Positions 10,562-19,213 of a stretch of DNA of 44,479 bases are shown here, piece by piece. Under the pieces are notes generated by a model that saw nothing but the letters and a program-made list of their open reading frames with translations, was not told where the DNA came from and made no database searches. The stretch is taken from assembly GCF_000946815.1 (NCBI RefSeq), contig NZ_CDRZ01000079.1, forward strand, positions 1 to 44,479, given 5' to 3'. A program made the translations under genes and the position numbers. Each line of letters opens with the position of its first letter. Position 1 is the first letter of the stretch. Source of the DNA: Syntrophaceticus schinkii. GTDB taxonomy: Bacteria; Bacillota; DSM-12270; Thermacetogeniales; Thermacetogeniaceae.

Positions 10562-10852
10562 CTACGGCTCAGCTGAAAACCGTTGATCCGTTGTTTCCTG
10601 GATACTCTTGATCAGATCAGCAGAAGTCTCCATGATCATATCACACCAGGTATCTAGGCCAGCCCTGACAGCCCTGGTGTAAACCTTTTTGTATGTCTTC
10701 TTGATGTATGAGGATAAAATCTTTCCATTAAAGGAAAGGTGGCTTTTCTCCATCCCCTGCAGCTCTCTCATATTGTTATCTGTAAGCAGGATTCCCCCAG
10801 CCATAATTGCAATAATGGTTATAACAACTAAAACGCGGCCGCATCGTCTCAC
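10562..10852 (-). CDS. Small membrane-anchored protein, possibly the YqxA counterpart
   Basis: This 96-residue protein has a basic N-terminus (RRCGR), one hydrophobic helix (about residues 8-23) and a soluble helical tail of mixed charge. GGTGAG stands four bases before the ATG. I do not recognise its sequence. Its place directly downstream of spoIIP matches yqxA in Bacillus (a short protein with an N-terminal membrane segment), so it may be a sporulation-related positional equivalent; that is inference from gene order. It ends against a repeat block. Confidence 0.6.
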   Translation of the reverse strand: MRRCGRVLVVITIIAIMAGGILLTDNNMRELQGMEKSHLSFNGKILSSYIKKTYKKVYTRAVRAGLDTWCDMIMETSADLIKSIQETTDQRFSAEP

Positions 10853-10916
10853 CTTACCTGAAACCCCCTATTGTTTTACAGATAGTTTTCCACTGGAAGA
10901 GAGGCTGTATACCATT

Positions 10917-11873
10917 TTATGTCTCATTTTTCTCCTGGATTAGCTCAGCGAGAACTTCACCGAGGCAGTGTGCAGCGATAAGGCACTCATCGAGGGTATT
11001 TTTGTCGCTTCCCACTTCAATCAATACTGCCTTGGGGGAAAGGTTTTGGTTATAGCTTCCATCCTTCAAGCGCACAGCCTTGACAAGACCCGGGTACTTT
11101 TCATCCAGGCGGTTGGCAATCTGTCGGGCCAGGGCATAGTTTTCCCTCCAATGGGGGTTGGGAATACGCTGCCCATTCCCCATCACAAACAGCAGTTTCG
11201 CTGCTTGCTTACCATCTATAATAACTGTCTGTTTTTCTGCTATGCCCGCATCACGGTGCAGATCGATCAGAATTTTTAAATCAGGGTATTCCTCCAAGAG
11301 CCGCTTAGCAGTGACCTTGGATTTGATGTAAGAGGTAGGGTGGTCAGGATAATCGTGGATTGTCAGGTCCTGCACCGCCCGGACCCTATGCTGGGCCAGC
11401 GTTTTTACTATCTCTTCCCCTACCACGGTGATGCCCCCATTTTTTCCTTCATCTCTGCTCTTGCCATGTAAGGGGATATAGGTCTCTGCATTATGGGTGT
11501 GATAAATGGCCACTTCAATGGGTTTTTTAGCAAATTCCTCTTTTAGAAAGGACTCATCAATAAATAAGGTTTTTTCCACAGGCTGTTTTACTGCACTGCT
11601 TACCATTGCTGTCTTTCCTTTGGTCACACAATAGGGAAGCCCCTTTTTCAGTACACCGGGAAGGTCCTGGGGATCGATGCCAAACAAAAACTTGGCTGCC
11701 CCTCTGATAAAGGAACTTTCCTGGTTTTTTCTGACTCCTCCACCCAGCCCGCTTTCCAGCAATTTTGTATATGAAAAATCACCGATCCCCACACCCACCA
11801 AACAAACGAATGATAAGAGCAGGACTGAGATACGCTGCCCAAGCTGCGGTCTCTGCTTAAATTTGCGGTACAT
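10917..11873 (-). CDS. spoIIP: Stage II sporulation protein P (SpoIIP)
   Basis: Peptidoglycan amidase/endopeptidase of the DMP complex (with SpoIID and SpoIIM) that thins septal wall and drives engulfment. It has an N-terminal membrane anchor (about residues 15-33) and then the catalytic SpoIIP domain with YHTHNAETY near residue 125 and LIDLHRDAG near 200, both holding conserved histidines; 318 residues. The start has AGGGGGGAA just upstream. In Bacillus gpr lies between rpsT and spoIIP; here it is missing from that place. Expression is expected from a mother-cell sigma factor, but I could not place a convincing promoter. Confidence 0.93.
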   Translation of the reverse strand: MYRKFKQRPQLGQRISVLLLSFVCLVGVGIGDFSYTKLLESGLGGGVRKNQESSFIRGAAKFLFGIDPQDLPGVLKKGLPYCVTKGKTAMVSSAVKQPVEKTLFIDESFLKEEFAKKPIEVAIYHTHNAETYIPLHGKSRDEGKNGGITVVGEEIVKTLAQHRVRAVQDLTIHDYPDHPTSYIKSKVTAKRLLEEYPDLKILIDLHRDAGIAEKQTVIIDGKQAAKLLFVMGNGQRIPNPHWRENYALARQIANRLDEKYPGLVKAVRLKDGSYNQNLSPKAVLIEVGSDKNTLDECLIAAHCLGEVLAELIQEKNET

Positions 11874-11978
11874 TGAGTTCCCCCCTTGACTGGCTGTCTG
11901 ACAAATGATATTCCAACATGTGGCAAATTATCACTATTTAGTTAGGGAGAAATAAAAATAATGCCCAAAATCTAATGC

Positions 11979-12007
11979 TTGCAAACCGCATTTAATCGTG
12001 ATAATAT
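11979..12007 (+). promoter_or_regulatory. Sigma-A promoter of rpsT
   Basis: TTGCAA (11979-11984), 17 bases, TAATAT (12002-12007) on the plus strand, about 40 bases before the rpsT start and divergent from spoIIP. Confidence 0.75.
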
Positions 12008-12046
12008 CGTATTTGGTTTTAGTTTACTGAACGAGGGGGTGAAAGT

Positions 12047-12322
12047 GTGGCAAACATCAAATCTGCAGAAAAGAGGGCCAGAATCGCCAAAACCCGGACA
12101 CTGCGCAACACATCTCGCAAGTCTGCCATGAAAACCGCAGTCAAGAGATTCGAAGCATCACTGGCAGAGCAAGATAACGAGAAGATCGAGGCCAACTTCA
12201 AAAAGGCAATCCAGTTAATAGACAAAGCAGCAGTAAAAGGTATCATTCACCCCAATGCCAGAGATCGCAAAAAGGCGCAGTTAGCAAAAAAAACTGAATC
12301 AGGCCCAGGCATAAAGAGATGA
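12047..12322 (+). CDS. rpsT: 30S ribosomal protein S20
   Basis: Small basic helical protein of the 30S subunit that binds 16S rRNA. It opens with the family phrase ANIKSAEKRARIAK and has the helix rich in Lys/Ala near its end (IHPNARDRKKAQLAKK); 91 residues. It starts at GTG 12047 behind GAGGGGG. It is one of only two plus-strand genes here and is transcribed away from spoIIP, as in Bacillus, where rpsT also opposes holA. Confidence 0.96.
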   Translation: MANIKSAEKRARIAKTRTLRNTSRKSAMKTAVKRFEASLAEQDNEKIEANFKKAIQLIDKAAVKGIIHPNARDRKKAQLAKKTESGPGIKR

Positions 12323-12377
12323 AAACCCCTTTTTTATTATCTATACCTAATTGAATAAATGTTGCAAAATGGATGAA

Positions 12378-12409
12378 GGGACATATTATATACAATATGT
12401 CCCTCTTTT
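12378..12409 (+). terminator. Rho-independent terminator after rpsT
   Basis: A perfect 10-bp stem GGGACATATT/AATATGTCCC around ATATAC is followed by TCTTTT. It lies 56 bases past the rpsT stop and may also act on convergent holA transcripts. Confidence 0.75.
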
Positions 12410-12452
12410 GGATTATCTATGGGTAACTTATTGATAAATTTTTGTAACTTTT

Positions 12453-12564
12453 GATACACATAATAAGAATGATATGCAACAAGCGGGCGACCTGTGGCCA
12501 CCCAAATATTGATAATTTATATTGTAGTAGGGAACGACCCCTGTGCCGTTCCGTCATGTGTATC
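12453..12564. repeat. Small palindromic element between rpsT and holA
   Basis: GATACACAT at 12453-12461 and ATGTGTATC at 12556-12564 are inverted copies 112 bases apart. Inside are a GGGCGACCTGTGGCCACCC phrase (12485-12503) and a GGAACG/CGTTCC hairpin (12531-12552). The inner phrases resemble the GTAGGGGCGACC...GGTCGCCC intergenic repeats seen in many clostridial genomes (memory, not checked). No coding capacity is seen. It could be a MITE-like relic. Confidence 0.4.
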
Positions 12565-12617
12565 TTTATTGCATAATATTCAACTGATGTATTGTACAAT
12601 AAATTCTGAGCCGACCC

Positions 12618-13586
12618 CTAAACCGTCCCCAGAAAAGATGTCATCAACAGCTCCGGAGAACCCTTTCCCTTTTTCAGCGAAAGATCAAGTTCCAGCAGTC
12701 CATCAAGTATTTTTTCGATTTCAGAGAGATGATAGGAGCGAATCTGCTTCATCAGCTTTTTCGCTACGAAAGGATGGACTCCCATTACACCAGAAAGCTC
12801 GCCAGGAGATACACCTTCTTCAAGCAGCCAATATGCCTCCAGCATCTGGAGATAATGACGGGAAAGCATAGAGACCAGCAGCACCGGGGGTTTGCCCTGG
12901 GCCAAAAGTTCCTGCAAAACCTCAACAGTAGCACTCCCCTTGCGCTCAGCCACAGCATCCACCAGTTCGAAGAGCGTCCGTCCCGCTGTCCTGCTGCCCA
13001 CACTCTGAAAGACATCAACAGTAATTCTTCGCTGCTTTTTACCCAGGTAGAGAGAAGCCTTTTCTATTTCCTGGCTGAGAAGGGCGGGATTCTCCCCACA
13101 GGAAAACCGCAGGTACTCTGCTGCAGCAGTCGGTAGTTCATTGCCCCTGGATATGGCCTCTTCCTGCAGCCATCTGACAAGCTCCCTCCCCTTGAGAGGT
13201 ATACACTCTACCACCCAACCATTTTCGATATCTTTTAGATCTTTTTTCTTGAGTTTTTTTTCCATAAGCAGTACGGCCACCAGGCGCGGGTTGTTCACCT
13301 TTAAATAAGATTTCACTGCTGAAACATCCGGATTGTTGATCACCGCCATGCGTTCTGCTGTACCAAGAGGCAGTGTTACCAGAGATTTATAGATATCTGC
13401 TTCCACTGCTTCCTCATCCCACTCCAGGTAATCGATCCCGCTGCTATTCCGTGCTTCCAGGCGGCTTCTCAAGTACCTGATCATCTCCCGGGCCTGGTAT
13501 CTATCCTCACCGTGCAGCACCAGGAACGCCGGAATCTCTCCCATGGCAAGGGCCTGTTTTGCCTGATTGTAAGTTATTACAGCCAT
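12618..13586 (-). CDS. holA: DNA polymerase III subunit delta
   Basis: Clamp-loader subunit that opens the beta sliding clamp. It has an N-terminal AAA+-like fold (FLVLHGEDRYQAREMIRYL near residue 20, then LVTLPLGTAERMAVI) and the helical C-terminal collar (ALLSQEIEKASLYLG, then TLFELVDAVAERKG); 322 residues. It opposes rpsT, as in Bacillus (yqeN). Oddity: the last codons and the stop (CTG GGG ACG GTT TAG) consist of the core of the intergenic hairpin family found elsewhere in this window, so the natural 3' end may have been replaced by a repeat. Confidence 0.9.
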   Translation of the reverse strand: MAVITYNQAKQALAMGEIPAFLVLHGEDRYQAREMIRYLRSRLEARNSSGIDYLEWDEEAVEADIYKSLVTLPLGTAERMAVINNPDVSAVKSYLKVNNPRLVAVLLMEKKLKKKDLKDIENGWVVECIPLKGRELVRWLQEEAISRGNELPTAAAEYLRFSCGENPALLSQEIEKASLYLGKKQRRITVDVFQSVGSRTAGRTLFELVDAVAERKGSATVEVLQELLAQGKPPVLLVSMLSRHYLQMLEAYWLLEEGVSPGELSGVMGVHPFVAKKLMKQIRSYHLSEIEKILDGLLELDLSLKKGKGSPELLMTSFLGTV

Positions 13587-13702
13587 TTTAAGCCCACCTC
13601 TCTAGACTATTTTTATTCTCGCCCGGGGATATAATCCCTGCACTGTTTCCCGATCAGTTTTCCGATCAATTCTTATTACATTGAAAATAACATAGAAAGT
13701 TG

Positions 13703-13981
13703 TTACGTGCGATCCAGGAAAAGAGCCAGCATTTTTAGAAGATCACCTGCAAGCTGTTCACCATCCAACTGCTGTGCAGCCTCCGCTATGAACTCCTTAA
13801 GCTGGCAGCGCTTCTCTTCACTCAGATCAGCGGTTAGATCCTGTATCATCTTCAATATTTCTCCCTGGTCCGGCAGATCACCGCCTGATGTGACATTGTC
13901 CAGCAGTTCCTGGGCTTGCTGCGACTTATCCGCGTCTCCTTCAAGCTTCTCTAATAATTTGAAAAAATCCTGTTCACTCAA
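13703..13981 (-). CDS. Uncharacterised acidic helical protein
   Basis: About 92 residues from TTG at 13981 (the frame is open to 13999, but the GAGGGGGG ribosome site lies inside that extension). It is rich in Leu, Glu, Asp and Gln, predicted all-helical, with no cysteines, membrane segment or signal peptide. It lies divergent from pfkA and behind the holA start, with 115-base and 190-base gaps. Codon texture is like its neighbours, which favours a real gene. I recognise no family. Confidence 0.55.
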   Translation of the reverse strand: MSEQDFFKLLEKLEGDADKSQQAQELLDNVTSGGDLPDQGEILKMIQDLTADLSEEKRCQLKEFIAEAAQQLDGEQLAGDLLKMLALFLDRT

Positions 13982-14170
13982 TCCCCTATCCCCCCTCAAT
14001 TATTAACACACCCTTTAACATACCCTCCGGCTTTCACCTGTACTAAAATATGCGTCTTGCCCTAAGAACTTGCCAGAATAAGCAGGATTATTATCTCCTG
14101 AGTGAAATAGTAAGAGTAAAGATAGATTTTCTTTTTTATAGGGGCTCATTTTTAGAAGGGAGGAAAAAAC

Positions 14171-15249
14171 ATGCGTGTGGGAATTTTAACCGGCGGCGGC
14201 GACTGCCCGGGCTTGAATGCTGTGATCAGGCTGCAGCCAAAACCCTGTTCAGCGGCGGTGTTGAAGTCCTGGGGTTCCGCGACGGTTATCGGGGGATTAT
14301 CGAGAAAGACTGGATGCCCATCGACAAGAGAGCGATCTCCGGGCTTTTGCATCGCGGGGGAACAATTCTGGGAACGAACAACCGCGACAACCCATTTAAC
14401 TTTCCGGTAGTAACAGCTGAAGGAAAAACAGAATACTGTGATGTCTCAGATCAGTTACTTCAAAATATGCAGGAACTAAAACTGGATAACCTGATCTCCA
14501 TCGGAGGAGACGGCACCCTATCAATTGCCAGAGAACTGGTTGACAAGGGCGCTCATATTGTTGGGGTTCCCAAAACCATCGATAATGACCTGGCTGCCAC
14601 TGACCAGACATTCGGCTTTGATACAGCGGTGGCTACTGCAACCGGTGCCCTGGACAAGCTTCACACCACAGCTGAGTCACACCACCGGGTGATGGTTCTT
14701 GAAGTGATGGGGCGCTATGCCGGGTGGATTGCCCTCTGGTCCGGGGTCGCCGGTGGTGCTGATGTAATCTTGATCCCGGAAATACCCTGGTCACTGGAAA
14801 GCATCACTGAAAAGCTTGAGGAGAGGCAAAAAGAGGGCAAGCCCTTCAGCATCATCGTTGTAGCAGAGGGAACCCCAGCCCCGGATGGACAGCAAGTGGT
14901 CAGAGAAAGAATCGAGGGGAGCGGTGATCCCCTGCGCCTGGGGGGGATCGGACAGGTGGTAGGCGCTCTCGTGGAACAGGCTACAGGTGTGGAAACAAGA
15001 GTGACCGTTCTGGGACACATTCAAAGGGGTGGTTCTCCTTCTCCCCTGGACAGAATACTGTCCACCCGTTTTGGAGTAGCTGCAGCGGAGCTGGCTATGT
15101 CCGGCCGCAGCGGCTTAATGGTTGCCCTCAAAGGGAATAAGATCGTTCCTGTTCCCCTGGAGGATGCGACGAAGAAACCGTCCTTAGTTCAATCGGATAA
15201 TGAGGTGGTACAAGCCGCTCGCTCCACCGGGATCTGCTTCGGAGACTAG
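14171..15249 (+). CDS. pfkA: 6-phosphofructokinase, frameshifted after residue 20
   Basis: Phosphorylates fructose 6-phosphate in glycolysis. MRVGILTGGGDCPGLNAVIR is read in one frame, and AAKTLFSGGVEVLGFRDGYRG onward in the next. One missing G near 14231 (AGGGCTGCA expected) joins them into 359 residues. Later motifs are IGGDGT, PKTIDND, MGRYAGW and GHIQRGGSPSPLDR. Gly in GGDGT (position 104 of the E. coli enzyme) favours ATP, but Lys in PKTIDND (position 124) is the residue of PPi-using and mixed-type enzymes, so the phosphoryl donor is uncertain. The start has GGGAGG eight bases upstream. The stop codon shares a CTAG palindrome with the stop of comEC on the other strand. Confidence 0.93.
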
Positions 15250-17864
15250 GTGCCTGGCATTATGAGGTTGGCGCCATCTGTAAGAATGGTGATATGTCCG
15301 TCTTCATCTGTACGCAAGACCCTTGCACCCTGCTCCTGCCAGAAACGAATCGTCTGAGCATCCGGATGGCCGAAAGAATTGCGTCCAACACTGATCACAA
15401 CAAGTTGTGGTTTTATAGCCGCAGCAAACTCCGGACAAATGCTGTATGAGCTGCCGTGATGGGGACACTTGAGGAGATCAGCCTGGATTCCATTGCTGCC
15501 TTGAAAACGACTAACCAGATCTAGCATACCTTCCTGCTCTAAGTCCCCGGTCAGCAAAATAGAAACTTTACCATATGTTATATGCAGCACAAGGGAGTTG
15601 TTATTGGCATCACTGCGTGTCCCTGAAAATAGTGTCTGGGGAGGCCCTAGAACAGATATTTTTACATTGGAATCAAGGTTAATTTCTGCCCCTGTTTTAA
15701 CATATGAAACAGGGATCTTTTTTTCCTCCAGCAGCTCCTGCACTTTAAGCACCAGGGGTGTGGTGTGTTCCTGGGGAGGGGCTATATACCTGCCCACCTG
15801 TATATTATCTAAGACAGCCGGGACACCCCCCAGGTGGTCCTCATGAGGGTGCGAATTGACCACCAGATCCAGCTTCCTGATACCCGCCCGTGCCAGAGCC
15901 GGAACCACTATCTGTCTGCCGGGGTCAAAGGAACTGCCGGCATATACAGGACTTCCCCCGGCATCCACCAGCATAGTGCGCCCTGAAGGTGTCTTGACTA
16001 AGATGGCATCCCCCTGCCCAACATTGAGAAAGGTTATTTCCAGTTTTCCTGAGTTCCCTGCCCAGATACCTGTACAGAGCAAAAATAACAAACAGACAAA
16101 GACGATAAAGGAGGGCATAACCCAGTAGGATGCCCGAGACCGGTAGCGGAAGTGGGGAAAAGAAACCGCAAACCCCTCACGCAGCGCCCAGCCCAGCACA
16201 ACCAGCAGAGCAAACCAGAGCAGGCACAGCCACAGTGGTGGTGGAGGAACAAGAAAAGAGGCACCCAGGACACCGGCCAGCAAACGAAGCAGCCCTTTGA
16301 TGGGAAGGGAGAGCGCTCCGGCAGCCAGAAAAAAAGGATTGAATATGCCAGGTGCTGCTATAGCAAGCAGCATTCCCGCCAGACCCAAATATACAACCAG
16401 CCCAGCCAGGGGTATCACCAGGACATTGGCCAGAATGCCCAGCACTGCAACCCTTTGAAAGTATATAGCTGTCAGCGGGAGAATAGCCAGTTGGGCAGCA
16501 GCCGGTACAGTTAATGCTTCTCGCCATCCTTCACGCAGTGGCAGGTGCCTGTTCAAGGGAACCGCCAGATAGATGATCCCCCAGGTTGCAACAAAGGAGA
16601 GCTGGAAACCAGGATCAAAGAGCACCGCCGGATTAAGCAGAAGGAGAACAAGGGCAGCAAGGGCAAGTGAATTGATGGCATTCCGCCGCTCTTGCCAGAG
16701 GTAGGCCGCTAATCCCACTGTAGCCATCACCGCAGCCCTGGTAACCGGGGATGTAAAATCGATCAGAGCGGCATATCCCCACAGCCCAGCGGTTACCAGG
16801 ATAAAGGTGGGGAGACGCTTGAGGCCAAGAGAGCCGGCCGCTGCCATTAACGCTATAAAAACAAAGCCCAGGTGCAGGCCGGAAACAGCGAAGAGGTGCA
16901 TCACCCCTGTCTTCTGGTAGAGATCACGGTCATCCGGGGTCATCCCTTCTTTTGACCCAAGCAAAAGCCCCTGAAGAAAGAGGGACTCCTCCTCTGGCAG
17001 GGAGGAGTTGATGCCGTCTACAATTCGCAGGCGCAGGGCAGCCCAAAAGCTGCTGAGGCCCTGACCCTGTGCTTTGATCTCAGGATACCCTTCAGCCTTA
17101 ACCTGTGCTATAATGCCGCGTCTCTCCAGATAATGGCGGTAATCAAACTCCCCTGGTGATAAAGGAGCAGGAACAAGATCCAAAAACCCCTCTACCCTGA
17201 CAACAGCGCCGGGCATCAAGGCTGTTGCCTGCGCACCTTTACTGCCGGTACCGGCCTTTGCGGTAGATGCCAATGCCGCCCTGGCGGCACCATTAGAAAA
17301 CAAGTACACTGGTGACGGTTCCTGCTGCATCCTTCCGAACTCCGACTTCCGGCTTCCGACATCTATTTTCACGGTAGGTGACAGGCCGCTGCCCAGGGAC
17401 TTTCCGGCAAGTTCTTGTGGCACAGTATCCTCATCAGCACTGCCCTCAGGGATATAATAGACAACCTGAATTTTCCCGCTTCCCTGCCACTTTTCCTTGC
17501 CCAGGCATACAGCGGAATTATCCAGCACAACGACAAACCTGTTGGGGTAAACAGAAGGAAGCCTCTCCACAACCCCTTCTATCTGTACATAGTGCCCCAG
17601 GAAGGGGTTCAACTGCTGTGGAAATGAAACCCGGTCGATCTCCATCCAGGCATACCCCAGACACAAAAAACACAAAGGCAGCCAGAGGAAAGAATACCTC
17701 TTCCCCTGCACATATGCCCAAATACCCCCGACCAACAAAAATACAGCAGTTGCAATAACTGCCCATACCCAACTGCTGCTTTTACAAAGCTCAGACAACC
17801 CGATCCCCAGAGCAAAGGCACCTGTAATTAACACAAAAGGAGGCATCCCACGCCCTCCCGCCAT
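15246..17864 (-). CDS. comEC: DNA uptake channel ComEC/Rec2
   Basis: Membrane channel that carries one DNA strand into the cell during natural transformation. It has N-terminal hydrophobic helices, an OB-like domain (about residues 85-265), the Competence membrane domain (about 270-580) and a C-terminal metallo-beta-lactamase-like domain with NVGQGDAILV, LVDAGG and NSHPHEDHLGG; 872 residues. Between VVYYIPEG and LMPGAVVRVEGF lies a poorly conserved stretch of about 90 residues. Part of it (DVGSRKSEFGR) is encoded by the same GTCGGAAGCCGGAAG phrase found between genes. Tail-to-tail with pfkA; comEA lies 7.6 kb away rather than adjacent. Confidence 0.92.
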   Translation of the reverse strand: MAGGRGMPPFVLITGAFALGIGLSELCKSSSWVWAVIATAVFLLVGGIWAYVQGKRYSFLWLPLCFLCLGYAWMEIDRVSFPQQLNPFLGHYVQIEGVVERLPSVYPNRFVVVLDNSAVCLGKEKWQGSGKIQVVYYIPEGSADEDTVPQELAGKSLGSGLSPTVKIDVGSRKSEFGRMQQEPSPVYLFSNGAARAALASTAKAGTGSKGAQATALMPGAVVRVEGFLDLVPAPLSPGEFDYRHYLERRGIIAQVKAEGYPEIKAQGQGLSSFWAALRLRIVDGINSSLPEEESLFLQGLLLGSKEGMTPDDRDLYQKTGVMHLFAVSGLHLGFVFIALMAAAGSLGLKRLPTFILVTAGLWGYAALIDFTSPVTRAAVMATVGLAAYLWQERRNAINSLALAALVLLLLNPAVLFDPGFQLSFVATWGIIYLAVPLNRHLPLREGWREALTVPAAAQLAILPLTAIYFQRVAVLGILANVLVIPLAGLVVYLGLAGMLLAIAAPGIFNPFFLAAGALSLPIKGLLRLLAGVLGASFLVPPPPLWLCLLWFALLVVLGWALREGFAVSFPHFRYRSRASYWVMPSFIVFVCLLFLLCTGIWAGNSGKLEITFLNVGQGDAILVKTPSGRTMLVDAGGSPVYAGSSFDPGRQIVVPALARAGIRKLDLVVNSHPHEDHLGGVPAVLDNIQVGRYIAPPQEHTTPLVLKVQELLEEKKIPVSYVKTGAEINLDSNVKISVLGPPQTLFSGTRSDANNNSLVLHITYGKVSILLTGDLEQEGMLDLVSRFQGSNGIQADLLKCPHHGSSYSICPEFAAAIKPQLVVISVGRNSFGHPDAQTIRFWQEQGARVLRTDEDGHITILTDGANLIMPGT
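17331..17370. repeat. Intergenic-type phrase repeat inside comEC, copy 2
   Basis: On the minus strand this reads GTCGGAAGCCGGAAG then TCGGAGTTCGGAAGG, within the comEC frame. It matches the phrases at 4328-4360 and 41028-41055 in composition and word order. Its length keeps comEC in frame. Confidence 0.5.
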
Positions 17865-17994
17865 TATTTAACATACATGTTCTACCATGTTCTACCTTCA
17901 CTCCAAAGTTCCTTCTATAAATCAAAAATAGACATCCTATTTCCAACCACTAGCCACCGACTACGGGCTTACCCCTTGCACGTGCATCCCCGGC

Positions 17995-18034
17995 GAGACG
18001 CGAGAGCGAGACGCGAGAACCGTCCCCGCGTCTC
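17995..18034. repeat. Core-and-variable-arm hairpin (gagacgc arms)
   Basis: Arms GAGACGC (18008-18014) and GCGTCTC (18028-18034) flank GAGAACCGTCCCC, i.e. GGGGACGGTTCTC on the minus strand. A second left arm with part of the core lies at 17995-18005. The right arm overlaps the htrA stop codon by two bases. Confidence 0.75.
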
Positions 18035-19177
18035 ACTCCGGGCGTTCTGTCAGGGTTACTGTAAACTTTTCAGCCTTTTTATTGCGCCAGACTGTTACCT
18101 GCACCTTTTTTCCGGGACCCGCTTCCCTGACTATATCCAGCAGGTCACCTGTAGTTGCAACCTTTTTCCCGTTTATGGCTGTGATAATATCGCCTTGTTG
18201 AAGACCTGCTTTTTCAGCAGGCCCTCCCGACAATACATTTCTCAAAACTACCCCTTCTGGCTCGGACAAGCCAGAGGTTTCAGCAATGGTTGGTGTTACA
18301 TCTTGTATCTCTACACCTAGCCAGCCCCTCTTTACCTTACCCTGTTTAATCAGGTCATCGAGCACACTCTCTACGGTATCGCTGGGGATAGCAAAGCCAA
18401 TCCCTTGTGCCTGGGCAACTGCGGTGTTAATACCGATTACTTCCCCTTTGAGATTTAGCAAGGGGCCGCCACTGTTGCCCGGGTTAATTGATGCATCTGT
18501 CTGCAAAAGATTCCTAAAGCTCCGGTCCTGAATGGTGACCGGACGCCCTTTGGCACTGATCACACCGACAGTCACTGTATGGTCTAATCCATAGGGGTTG
18601 CCGATAGCAACAACCCAGTTGCCTACAGCAACAGCACTGGAACTGCCCAATTTCAGTACAGGAAGATCCTTACCGGCATCAATTTTCAATACAGCCAGGT
18701 CAAGCTCATGATCAGAACCGACAATCTTAGCCGGTACCGAACTCTTTCTCCCTGCTATATTCACCTGAATTTCCTGCACTCCCTGCACCACGTGCTCATT
18801 TGTCAAAATATATCCATCAGGTGAAATAATAAAACCTGATCCCATCCCCTTCTGTACCTTTTGTTTCGGTGTATAATCGAACTGCCCGAAAAACTCCCGG
18901 AAAAAGGGATCATCAAAGAAAGGATCAGAACGCTTATTTGTGGTCACAAATGTCTCTATCTTTACCACCGCAGGCCCTGCTTTTTCAACGATACCTGCGA
19001 TAGTGCCTGGTTCAACACCCGGAGGCTGCTGCCATCAGGGGCGGGTTCAGAATTTTGACTTCCAATTACCTTATCAAGCCAGTAATTGCCCGATGCAAAC
19101 AAAACACCCCCGGTAAAGACTATACCAGCCAGGAAAGCTGCCAGTACAACCGCAATAAATGCTTTTTTTGACCTCAA
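18033..19177 (-). CDS. HtrA/DegP-type serine protease with PDZ domain, one-base frameshift
   Basis: Membrane-anchored quality-control protease facing the outside. The first part starts at TTG 19177 (AAGGAGGGAGG five bases upstream) and has an N-terminal membrane helix, SKKAFIAVVLAAFLAGIVF. The second part continues from GVEPGTIAGIVEKAGPAVVKIET in another frame. One missing base near 19030 (three Cs expected in GGCAGCAGCC) joins them into 381 residues. The trypsin-like triad is His in LTNEHVV, Asp in HELDLAVLK and Ser in PGNSGGPLL. One C-terminal PDZ domain begins at RGWLGVEIQDV. Its stop overlaps a repeat hairpin. It lies 36 bases downstream of tatA and may be cotranscribed. Confidence 0.92.
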
Positions 19178-19213
19178 AATTCCTCCCTCCTTACAGTTAT
19201 AGATACACATCTC

